Shown piece by piece: positions 1-10,420 of a stretch of DNA of 64,000 nt. The notes under the pieces are model-generated. The model was not told the origin of the DNA, did no database searches, and saw only the letters and a list, made by a program, of their open reading frames with translations. The translations under genes were made by a program, and so were the position numbers. Numbering within the stretch: position 1 is the first letter of the stretch; the number at the start of each line of letters is the position of its first letter. Origin of the DNA: Whitmania pigra (Eukaryota > Annelida > Clitellata > Hirudinida > Haemopidae); assembly GCA_021613335.1 (NCBI GenBank), contig JAJTWR010000458.1, positions 1,263,501-1,327,500 of the forward strand, given 5' to 3'.

Positions 1-2
1 CA

Positions 3-212
3 CAAGTTGCTTGTGAGAGGTCGTTTTCAAAATTAAAATGCATTTTGAACAGATTAAGAAATTTGCTGAGCCAGTCAACTCTACAATCATTCATGCTGGT
101 GCCTTGTGAGAGGGACCTTTTTCCAAGAATCAATAACAATGAAATCCTTAATGTTTTAGCATCGACCAGTGAAAAAAATGAAAAAGCTGTTATACTAGTT
201 AACAGTGAATAG
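3..212 (+). mobile_element. hAT transposase C-terminal fragment
   Basis: An open frame runs from the window edge (base 3) to a TAG at 210-212, 70 codons. It contains ACERSFSKLK, then NRLRNLLSQSTLQ, the pattern of the C-terminal dimerisation region of hAT transposases of the ZMYM1/TTF-like type (family consensus ERSFSKLKLIK followed by YLRSTMSQERL). The 5' part lies outside the window, so I cannot tell whether the copy is intact. A 17-base direct repeat (204-220 and 300-316) overlaps the stop and recurs about 96 bases later. The hAT assignment is firm; activity is unknown. Confidence 0.8.
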
Positions 213-609
213 AAATTTTATACTAGAACTTAGAAACTCCTACCGCGGAGCTAACCGACTTCAGTTAGAGTTACCCGAAACCCGCTCAACTCTAGATCTA
301 GTGAATAGAAATTTTAGACTCTAGTGTTTCTTATGTTTAAGTTGTTAAAACTAGGAGTTATTTAACTGTTTAAAGTTGTTTTGCATAATTACGAATTTGG
401 ACATGTAATAAATAAAAGGATTCTTTCAACTTAAAGTAGCGTTTTTGAACTTTAAATTATTATATATGAAGTAATTATAGAAACTAAAAAAAACATATAA
501 CAATTAAATTAAATTAAAAATAAGTAAAATATTAAATTATTGAAAAAATATTTTAATAATGAAGTGTGCCGCCACGACAAAATTTCCCGGGCCGGTTTTA
601 TAAGCCAGT
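213..609. other. AT-rich spacer with 17-base direct repeat
   Basis: No coding signal is seen. The stretch beginning agtgaatagaaatttta at 204 is repeated exactly at 300-316. It probably belongs to the 3' end of the hAT element upstream, but no terminal inverted repeat or target duplication could be identified because the element's left end is outside the window. Confidence 0.5.
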
Positions 610-1190
610 CCGACCCTGCCTCCCAAAACCGAGAAAATTGTGGAAAAATTATCTATGATGGACTTTGATCCGAAAAAGCTAAGAATAAAACACAAGGAAT
701 TGATCGACAAACTTTATGTTGGCGTATGCTGCTCCACTTGCGGTCTGTGTTTTGGAGAGGATGAAGAAGCGAGGTTACGCTAAAAAATGCACGTCGAAAA
801 ACATTTTCAAAATAATTTGAAAAAGGCGGATATGGCACAGCGCAGTAGAGAATATTTTCCATCCTTAAGCGAGTGATTCAGTCGCCACGTAATCAGTGAC
901 ACTCGTCGGCCACTGGTAGAAAAAGTAGATAAAAGAAGATTCTCATATTTCTACTGGTCGAGACAAAACAATACACGATGAAATGAAAGAGCTTTATGAA
1001 GACAAACATAGCAAAGGTCAAATTAAAAAATGTAGTCTCTCGGATCCAATTTGTAATGTTTGCCAAGAAGATTTTGACGACATTTGGGATGCTGAGGAAG
1101 AAGAATGGGTTTGGAAAAATTTATACGTACATGACGATAAGGCTTTCATTCTGTTTGTTTCGTAGACTTTAAAGAAGTGAGTAAAATTAT
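610..1190 (+). pseudogene. PCF11: PCF11-like C-terminal zinc-finger region, broken
   Basis: Forward translation resembles the C-terminal part of the pre-mRNA cleavage factor Pcf11: MMDFDPKKLRIKHKELIDKL, then a CSTCGLCF zinc knuckle, HVEKHFQNN, SREYFPSLSE, and ICNVCQEDFDDIWDAEEEEW, matching the family CxxCxxxF...H...HFRQNR...CxxCxxxFxxxxDEEEEEW. The frame is broken by TAA just after the first knuckle (about 781) and by TGA where the family has SLxxW (about 873). A one-base loss near 1140-1150 moves the last HxxxC ligands into another frame. A possible splice donor (GAAgtgagt, about 1175) suggests an unprocessed copy rather than a retrocopy. The shorter open piece 983-1165 is the surviving second zinc knuckle. 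It could still be transcribed. Confidence 0.65.
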
Positions 1191-1598
1191 TGCCTTTTTA
1201 AATTTGTTTCTTTTTTTTCTAATTCCAAGAATCATTACAAATTCATATCTGACATTTTCAATTTTCCAGCGCGACTTAGATGAAATCAATCATTGTAACA
1301 CGAAGCAAAAAGTTATTTAAGGATGAAACTGTGTTTTATTTGTTAAATAATTAAAAAAATTGTTAAATAAAATTTTATAAATAAATATTTATTTTAAAAA
1401 ATTGGCTATCAATTAACAAAATCTAACAGTGTAAGAAATTGTCATAAAGTAAAACAGAACAGAAAATTCTAAATTTTAGAGAATTTTTTAAAATTATTGT
1501 TTAAAAAATAATGTTATTAAATTAAACAAAAATGATTTCAGTCCGCTTACGAAGTGTAAATAATAAAAGCAGACAATTTCAAAATCATTTTCGAAAAG
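1191..1598. other. AT-rich spacer
   Basis: No gene seen. A possible acceptor (ttttccag, about 1262-1269) would follow the PCF11-like remnant, but the sequence after it reaches a stop quickly. The remainder is AT-rich non-coding sequence. Confidence 0.4.
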
Positions 1599-3658
1599 AT
1601 GTTTTGGCCGATGTATATCCGACTCGTTGCGAATTTTTGGAGTTCGTACGGCATTTCGCTTAATTGTTGGAAGTGTGGATGTACAGGAGCTGATGTGTTG
1701 ATTTATTTAGTGTGCCTTTGCTGTTTAAGCGTTGACTTTAATCTATTGTTTTTTTATAAGATGTATGGTCGCAAGGTCGATACAAAGGATAGTTTCTTTG
1801 ACTGTGGGATTGAATTATCATTAATGAACAAAGAAATGTTTATTAGACCAGAAACTTTGCACATAAGTGGTGAAAAGTTTAATCTTTATGCATTTTCTGC
1901 TTTTTACGATCTTAGGGTTAACGATATAGACAATGAGAAGTCTGACGCTTATGTTCGTATACTTGCCGTACTCAGAAATGGTTTTATGAAATCGGTCTCC
2001 GTAAAAATTCTCTGCGTATTTCTCAAAAATGAAAAATTGATAGTTAACAAAGTGGAAAGTATTTACACTATGCATGATGAAGTGAATTCGATCGATTGGA
2101 GTTGTTATTTGATTTCCTGTAAGGTTGGCATTTTGCGTTTGCTAAAGATTTAATTTATTTTTGGTTACACGTTGCGTTCGTTTTGTTCGTTGGAATTCAT
2201 TGGAGTTTTGACGACCTTGCCGCTTTAGGATTGACTTTAATTCAAATGATAGATAATAGTATATCTTTAGGTCCCTCCCGGAGCTGATAGACCCCCCTGT
2301 TTCATATCCCTGGTGCACAGTAAGATGCCCGCGCGTGCATCGAAGAACTCATTGCGCTGGCTGCCTGTAACGATTTCTTTGATGACCAACCTTTGGAGAA
2401 CACTAAAGTTTCAGGTTATCAAGAGGCCCATTGGGAAGCCAGATGTTCCGATTCACGAGGTTCCTGTAAACATGGACTTCTACTGGGATTACATCGAAGG
2501 AACCTTAAAGAAACCCGAGTACATCATTGAAGATTTAGAACGTGTTTACAAATTTTCTCATACCTTGTGCGTGCCATTTAATGACGGCAATGCGTCCGAA
2601 CTCAGCCTTACCAACTTGGTGGAGTTTGTCGAGTTCACCATCGACCAGGGCGTAGAGAAAATCATATTTTATGTCAGCGAAAGTCTTGCCAAGCGTTTTT
2701 CTGACGTAAGCATACTGTTATTAGACGCAATGGTCACATTCGAATAAATCCAATTGGTCGATGGTCAATAGTTTATACTTGATTAATATTACAAAAATAT
2801 ATAATAATACTCATTTATAAATTTCATTTGATTTCCCAAGGTTCATCGATATTTTAACATGGCGGAGGAGGTGAGCATCGATCTGGTAATTTGGCCCCCA
2901 ATGGATCTGCCTCCGTTAGATTTTATGAGGCGTTTGAGCGTTCAAGAATGTTTGTACCGAAACATCGCCCAAACCAAACATTTGAGTGTCCATGATTTCG
3001 ATGAGGTCCTTGTGCCCAGTTACGAAAGTGTGTCATTGTCAGGCATTCTGAAAGTTATGAGTGCCTACGTTATTGTCGTGAAGGATGCAATGAAGATACC
3101 TCGTAAAAATTTGTACCTCGTTCAACCTGAATTTGTCTTCGATCTCAACGTGGACGGTTCCATAATACCTCTCTTCAATGAGGTAAAGGTAAGCCACACA
3201 AAATTTATTTGGAGCAATGTAGCATAATTTTAATGGGTGGAGGGTCAACGGCTTGACTAGACGAAAAAAAATGGTCATCTCATATTTTAGAGAGGGTTTG
3301 CCCTCGCCTCTCATGAATTTTGGCTAGAAGCAAAAAATGGTCGTCTTCTCAAGTTGTGCGAGGGTTTATCCCCTCTTGGAAAAAGCTGGAATGACAATAT
3401 ATGGAGGAATATATCTATATTAAATTTCAAGATAATGTTAAGATGAGTGCAATGTCTTTTCCAGATTATGACAGCCTCTCGTCATATAATTACTCAAACG
3501 CGCCTGACAAACTGCTTCAAAGAATTCCATTGCAACTCTTCGTTCTTCCAAAGTATGAGGGAACTCAAAGTGCAATTTTATTCGGAGTCTCTGTTTTCGA
3601 ATTTCTGGAACTGGTACGCGACTGAGGGTCACATTTACGAACGAAAATGGTTTTAACT
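1599..3658 (+). CDS. GT92 (DUF23) family glycosyltransferase, exon model tentative
   Basis: The first exon (ATG 1599, donor about 2118) encodes a type II membrane protein: a hydrophobic anchor at residues about 30-53, then a lumenal part with LYAFSAFYDLR and AYVRILAVLRNG, typical of the GT92 N-terminal half. A second exon (to about 2705) carries VEFVEFTIDQGVEKIIFYVS, matching the family's LVEFIELHxxLGVExFxFY block. A third (2841 to about 3188) carries VQECLYRNIAQTKHLSVHDF followed by DEVLVP; DFDE is the expected DxD-type metal/nucleotide-sugar motif. A possible last exon (3465-3658, ending TAA) is weakly supported. The join between exons 1 and 2 (2118 to about 2381) is unresolved because the obvious acceptor gives an early stop, so a degenerate copy is possible. 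Expected role: Golgi glycan synthesis; the sugar is not predictable. Confidence 0.6.
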
Positions 3659-4372
3659 TGGAACTCCTTGTTTGCAAGCAGACAATGTTTGATTTAAAAA
3701 TTATCAAAACAAAGTTTAATTCGTGGTGCTGGTATAATAAGCGGGCTTGAAGGTTTACATTTTTGGGAAGTTGAGTTGTGAAAGCTTTCTTTTTGGGGTC
3801 CAAAAATTGTTTTTGACAAATAAATCGTTAAGTATTTTTCTTAAGGAGCTGCACGCGACTGAGTTATTTAATTGTGCTTCCGTGATGATCTGAATTCATT
3901 GTTTTCTTTGTTCTGTAAGCTACTGATTTTAGAAAGCAGAGATTTATATTTGTCAATTTCAATAACCATAATATTATTTAACCTAATTAATTTTAAAAAG
4001 TTCTCAATTATATATTTACATTATGAAATAAAGCATTGCCATAGCAACACTTGGAAAATGTTGAATGTACGTCGGTTTCTCAAAATAAAAGTAAGCAGAA
4101 GTTTAGAAGGTGGGAGTGTCCGTCTATTGCTTCCTTTAAGATTCTTATTATGCCTATGTGAATTTTAATTTTGTAATTTAGTAACTAAATCTAAACATTC
4201 CAAAAAGTGAAATATTGAATTGAATAAGTTCCTCTCATTGTTAGAAATCCTGTTTTATTAAATGGTGTATAACTGTTGTTTAAAAATATTGTCGATTAAT
4301 CACAAAATAGTGAATAGATCTTTTAATGATGTTCTATGGAAATTTTAGCCTAAGTTGAAAATTGAATTGACA
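3659..4372. other. Spacer between GT92 and FAM47E-like genes
   Basis: AT-rich sequence with no recognised gene. An acceptor-like attttag at about 4342-4348, upstream of the FAM47E-like ATG at 4373, suggests that the next gene has a non-coding or longer first exon inside this stretch. A promoter was not identified. Confidence 0.4.
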
Positions 4373-7300
4373 ATGGGAACTCAATTGTCTGAAGTTGATG
4401 AAGACAATTTAAATGAAAGAATAGAAAAATTTCTAGCTGAGATTGATAGCATGGACGAGGTTTACTATTAGTCTCAATTATCATTCAAAAATGTGAGATA
4501 AATAACTCGTTTCAAAATTTTAGGATAATCTTATCAATCCAGAAATCAAGATCGTAAAATATAAATATTTGCCCCAAATAAAAAAAGATAGGCTTACATC
4601 CCATTTTAATTTGTACAAAGATGGTAAGCACAAAGATCAGTTCAAAAAACAAGCTCAAAAACATTCAGAAGGTGAATATACAGTTGTTTTAGAATCAGAG
4701 GAACCAAGTTCTAATAAAATTGGTTTTCCCAAACCGATCGACCCATACCCTGGAGACAGAGTGATAAGATTGATACCTGTCTTGAAGAATGAAAATATGA
4801 GCAGCAAAGGTTTAAATGAAAAATCAATCAATAATCCAAAGATCCCCAACAAGAACAAACTTGGTGAATCTGTGGAAGTTCCTGTAAGTATAAGCAAAGA
4901 CATGAAACTGCCTGCAGAAACATCTATAGAAGATAAAAACCAATTCTCAAATGCATCTGTAAAAAAATTAAAGACAAAAAGTTCAAAAGATAGAGTGAAG
5001 AACAATAACACAAACAAGAATGCTGCCAAGGCAACTGATTTCCCCAAGAAAAGCATGCCATCACTTGAGCTCAAACGGACAAACATTTGGGCCTCACCAA
5101 TGCCCAGTAGAAGGTTACATCATTGATTATCAAATTTGTTTAAAAATTAACTGGTAATTACATATTTTTTGTATTTAAATACAATATCCAATCAGCTTAC
5201 AAATAAGTTAAATTGTGTTTAATTAATAATCAACAAGAGTTATAATAACTAGCAGTTATTGGTTTAGTAAACTGTTGTAATTTTTTATTTAAATGTGAGA
5301 AGAAAGTCCAGAGTGGCAAGAGATGGATGTCAGAAGTGCTACAAGCAGTCTTTCAATTGGAAGCTCAGTCAAATCAATGAAATTGAGGAGAAACTAAGGC
5401 AGCATCCTCTTGCTTTGTACCCTCATCTTGAGGAATACATACCCCACAATGTAATTTATTTACTCAATGCTTTTATTTGTCATAAACAAAAGTTGACTAA
5501 CAAAGTCTTGATAATTATACTCTGATATTATTTGGATTTTTACAAATAATTGAAATGGATTTTTGCATGAGAAGTACTAAATTTTCAGAATTTTTCTAAT
5601 CTGCTCATTTATCTAAGCCTCTAATATTCTCATTTCTGATTTTATATTTATTGATTTAGAAAATCTGTTTAAAATATATTGTAAGATTCTGAAGCCAGTT
5701 TAGATTGACATTTGTAATAATTTCATTTTATTACAAAATTATTTACAATTAATCATCATCAGCATCATCAATTTTATTCTAAGATTTTCGAAGAGGTTAC
5801 CGAGATCCTTGATCCGGAGATGAAAAAAGCCTTGGACGAAGACAACTTTGTGGATCCTGAAAGATTGGACGACTTCAGCGAGGCTTTTAGATTTGTTCCA
5901 ACAGCTTACGGGCTCGAGGAGGAGGAGGAAGAAGTCAACAAAATTGATGAAGATACCGACAGCAGCACTGCCAAAGAACTCTTGTACAAACTTCAGAAAG
6001 GGTCGCCACCTACAAATATATTTTAAACTGGTTCTAGATTGGATTGTTTTAAAAACATGACATTAATTCCTTCAGGATTCCAATGGAAAAGGTGAATCCT
6101 TACAGGGGAATATTTGTCTACGATGAGAGGGAGAAAAAGGCATCTTTGATAAATCGATATTCGAGGACAAAATTTACGGAACTCGAATCGGTTAGCTGAC
6201 AAATGAGCGCCCTAAATCTTTGCCTAAATTTCACTTCATTCATTTTTATTAGCGAATTTTGGTACAAACATATTTGTTTATTCATACTTAAATGGAAGCC
6301 TTTAATCTATGTGGCAGAACTAAGTATGTGCATTCATCATCCACCTAGCATCTTATGCGACTGGTTATCGTTAGTAATTATTTTGCAGAAGGAAAAGGAA
6401 TACACTGTCACGAAAGAATTCTGTGAGTACCTGGCCTCACTGAGTCAAGAGGAAACGAGCACAATAACTGAAAATGACGTTCATGCATTCTTTGCCAGTG
6501 GTATCGACACGAAGCCCCCTTTGTCCGTGCCCATAGAATTTATCGCCATGGAGGGCATTCCGCTGGAGTTGAGGAGGTTGACGGGTGGTCCCGATGCCAT
6601 CGAACTGCTGAAAGAAAGAGCAGGTGATTGTGCAGACAGCACAGTTCAGAGTGGACAAGTGAGGACTTTCGAAGCCCAATTCAATTTGTTACTCTTTAGT
6701 TTTATCAAAATTTGTTAATGTCGCCCAATTGTTTTTTTCACTCACTAAATTTTTACCTTTATTTCCACTTTATAGAACTTAATTTGAATTTAGATGAAAA
6801 TGATGAAAGCACAAAAGAAATTTAGTTTGGAAAATGCTATTTTTTTTACATATTTCCATTATTTGCATATATTTTTAAAAGTTATGAAATGTTATCTGCA
6901 TGTTGATGTGAAGTAGACAGCAATAATTTGTTTCTCTCATAATGTAGCATTTAAAATTGTTTCAATTCAGAAACCTCTGTCTCGTAAGAAGTCTGTTACC
7001 ACCACGTCTGTAAAAACAAAATTTAGGTTTGGAGCTTGGTATCTCGACCCAAACGATTGGAAAAAGATTCCATATGACCAGCCTCTTGCTGACCCAAAGC
7101 ATTCTGCCATCAACATTCTGGAGACCAACATAAGAGACTTGGATCTTGTGAGATTTATTCAAAAACGTTTTTAACAATGGTTGATTTAATTTAATCAATA
7201 AATTGTTAATAATCACATTGTTTCATCTGAAAATGGCTTGAGCATGCATGTTATAGGACAATGAACTGGCCACTATGCATGGAACAAAGCTATTTCTCGA

Positions 7301-7640
7301 GTTTGCAAGCAAGAATAAAAAGAGGAAGCCAGAGGTTGAAGTTCAAATAAACATTTTTAATATAAGAAGCAGATTATTGGATAATTGAAATTAATAATAT
7401 TAGCAAACCATTAACAGCATCAGTTCGTTGTATGTTATACGTACAAAGATCAAATTTCTTGACCTCCATTAATTGTCAAATGTGCTTGAGGAGTATGAAT
7501 TTTTGTCTGAAAATTATTTTTGGCCATTGTTGTTAAATATTTCTTTATTGTTCCTACAGTTCCTCAAGAATGTAGTTCACATAATGTCAGAGAATAAAGT
7601 GATTGAGGAGAAATCCTCGAAGGAGTACAGCATGGAATGA
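4373..7640 (+). CDS. FAM47E: FAM47E-like protein, 9 exons, 584 aa
   Basis: Coding exons: 4373-4459, 4524-5113, 5312-5450, 5784-6001, 6076-6190, 6389-6658, 6971-7147, 7257-7334 and 7560-7640 (TGA). All junctions are GT-AG and phases agree, giving 584 aa. The family signature lies near residues 490-505: KFRFGAWYLDPNDWKK, the FAM47 GAWYLxxxxW block. LALYPHLEEYIP, at the end of exon 3, matches the family's LYPxLEExxP. The 197-codon exon 2 is lysine/serine-rich and low in complexity; an EEEEEE run follows in exon 4. Mammalian FAM47E has been linked to PRMT5 and chromatin; a role here is only inferred. No membrane segment or signal peptide is seen. There is an ambiguous donor at the end of exon 6, resolved by phase to 6658. 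Confidence 0.85.
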
Positions 7641-8185
7641 CCACTCTATGCCCCCAGCACAGGACCAGGACCAATTCATGTTTTCAAAGCATTTAAATTA
7701 GCTATTAGCTTGTTAATCCTTTTTTATCATACAACCCTGCAGCCATTTTGTTTATATTATTAGACATTGTTGCTGTTATTGGTGATATTGTTTTAAAATT
7801 AAGCACAAAGTTTACAGCAATCTGTCTTGTTTCTGTTAAAATAAGACTTACAAAATTTAACTTCAAAAATGACAAAACTAGTACACCAGAATTTGTGGAC
7901 TCATTCATTAAAAATTTAGAAAAAAAATTCATTAATTTCTTTTGAATTTTGAACCAAATATCACAAGTAGCTATCGCATGGTGACTTTTATTTGTGTTTC
8001 TTATTGTGAAGAAAGCCTTTGCAAGCATTCCAGGAAAAGAAATTGATTATACAGTAAAAGTTCTGAGGAAAGGACACCTTAGGTTTCCTCTTCGATATCT
8101 CCTAAGAGTTCGTTCCTGTTGGAAGAACGGACTCGACTTTCTTGTATGGGGTTGTCTCACCTCTTTTTTTCAGCTTAAAGTTGAT
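7641..8185. other. 3' flank of FAM47E-like gene
   Basis: No gene recognised. AT-rich sequence containing the presumed 3' untranslated region. Short open frames here have no family resemblance and no splice-site support. Confidence 0.4.
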
Positions 8186-8560
8186 CTTGAGACTTGTAGT
8201 TCCTGCAATCTGAAATGGTCTTTATCTGATTCATTTTTAATGCGATAGACCTGAGAGCCACGATTTGCCATGAGCTTCTTACGACATAGTTCGAGAGAAA
8301 GCATTCCACTTGTAGAGAAGAAACACTTGTTCCCTTCATTCCACAACAGATCTTTAGCACTTGATGCTGAACCTTGTTGTGAGTGTCTCTGATCTGTCTG
8401 CACCCCAGATCCATCATCTCTCAACCATAGTCAAAGATGGTAGCTCTGTAGACTTGCAGCAGAATAGATTTTCTTACACCCCACGAGCTTCCCGAAATAG
8501 CTCTCAATGCGCAGAGTATTTTCATGCAACGTCTCTTGACAGCCTTCGCGTGAGCAGATC
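8186..8560 (-). mobile_element. Decayed non-LTR (LINE) reverse transcriptase tail
   Basis: Reverse-strand translation gives KILCALRAISGSSWGVRKSI then LLQVYRATIFDYG, a stop, MMDLGCRQIRDTHNKVQHQV, LKICCGMKGTSVSSLQVEC. This is the C-terminal thumb/connection region of jockey/RTE-type retrotransposon reverse transcriptases (family pattern LRAISGTSWG...VYRAxxxxxxDYG...IQHxALRICCGAMKGTSxxALQVECGE). One in-frame TGA follows DYG, and further frame changes occur toward 8190. No poly-A tail, endonuclease domain or target duplication was found, so this is a 5'- and 3'-truncated fossil. Confidence 0.75.
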
Positions 8561-10405
8561 ACCTTAGCAAACATCTTGCTGTTTGTAAATAAAACTGCTA
8601 GTGATTTAGTTGCAGTGATGTTAAAACCATTTCCTGATGAAAACTTAGCTTTAGGACTTTAACAGAAAATTTAGCATTGCAATCCATGTGAATTTAACTC
8701 ATTTATTTAAACATGTGGCAACGTTTCGCCCCACAAGCTAACTTGTGGATGGAAAACAAATTGTTGCACCATATACCACCACATAAGATTACTTACATAA
8801 GATTAATTTAATTGAAATAAGAGGTTACAAGCCAATGTAAGTGAAGTCCTACAGCTTGTTTGTCATCTTAGCCATCAAATATTTGTTGGAAACGTTTGGC
8901 GCCCTACATCACAGAACAGTCAAACGCCTATAACTGCAAAGCTGTGGTAATAATAATAATAATTACAACAATAATAGCATCACCAGTAACAACGGTGTTG
9001 GTAATAACAACAACACCAATAATACGGAAGGATCCCACAAGAAAGAGATGCAAGCGATGCAAATTACTCCATTTAGTGAAGGATGAAAATGCTAGTGAAG
9101 TACATGTGGTGATGAAGTAAGTGACAACAACAACAACGAATACTTTAATGTGTTCAATCAACAATCAATACTTTCCGAACACCCCTGTAAAGGTACAGCT
9201 GCATTGGAGCGGAATAATTGGAAATGTATTAGAATTTCCCCTCGTACGATGTCGAATTCAACATTCACGTGCCTTGGACAATGGATGGGTATGATGGAAC
9301 AAGTGCAAATAAAAATATGAGTGAGAATCACAACACCTAAGAAACCAAATTGAATGATATTTGACCGAATAATCCAATTTCAGCAAATACTGGAACTAAT
9401 ATCGAATCGCTATTAATGAATATCTCAGTAATCCTGAATTTTGTGTGATTTTGCAACTTTGAGTAACAGATCACTTGCAAAATGATTGAGAACACGTCAA
9501 AACACCGCCCATAATGTAAATAACACCGTCCATATTGTGCTCATCTTCTCAAACAAGTCATCAATCAGATTCTATGATGAAGTTGCTTTAAAATTCAGGA
9601 ATGGAACCAAATATTGGGTGCCACATCAAAAACCGATTTTTCAAGCACAAGTATTTTCATAATCAGTTATGAGAACAAATATTCACCTGACAATTGAGAT
9701 TAAGAAGGAACATCATCCAAAGACAAATGTCAACATGAAACTGAATTATCAGAGAAAGGTTCAATTTCGAAGCCACGTATGATCTGATTTAAGCATTCAA
9801 ATTTTTACAGATTGCACGCATTCCGTCGAAGACATTTCAAATGCGAGCGAATTATGCACGAGAGCAAACATGCCGTTAAGCAGAGAAAGATCGTATTGTT
9901 TCAAAGAGACAATGGCAAGGAAAATTGTGTGACCAACAGATGACACAATTGTTAGGGCTTCACATTTTAATTGTAAGTGCTAGTGGAACAATAAATCAAA
10001 ACAAGTCCTTTGCTATTCCAAGTCATCTAGTGCTAGAACATTAACAACAACAACAAGCAGCCCTTGGACAATTTTTAAGTCCAAAACTTAACGTGAAATT
10101 ACAAAAAGTTTAAAGAAATAATTTATCAAAGCATGTTGATCATTGGGGAATTTATAATTTCAACTTTTTATTTATAAAAAGAATCCCCCCATCAAATTTC
10201 TCAGAGAAGTTTGGAAATGAGCATCACGGCGATGTAAAGACTTTAAACATTGAGTTGTTCAGGAATAAAATGTGAAGATGGAACAACAACAACAACAACA
10301 ACAACACTGCTACAAGTATGCATGAATGAACATGAATAAGACCAATAATTGAAAGAACAAACAAATAAATGAATGAATGAACAAATCAGTTAGAGAATGG
10401 TCAAG
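8561..10405. other. Gene-poor spacer with simple repeats
   Basis: No gene is seen. The stretch holds a small palindrome (ccacaagctaacttgtgg, about 8728-8745), short AAT and ACA runs near 8950-9020 and 9125-9140, and an ACA run at about 10281-10304. It ends at the 3' end of the reverse-strand RRBP1 gene. Confidence 0.5.
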
Positions 10406-10411
10406 TTTATT
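10406..10411 (-). terminator. Polyadenylation signal AATAAA of RRBP1
   Basis: On the reverse strand AATAAA begins about nine bases after the RRBP1 TAG stop (10421-10423). The 3' untranslated region would therefore be very short. Inferred from sequence only. Confidence 0.55.
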
Positions 10412-10420
10412 CACAGCCTT

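Noticed and set aside
8896..9164. Small Ile/Thr-rich or Val-rich proteins
   Set aside because: They come from AAT/ACA simple sequence in the spacer after the LINE relic.
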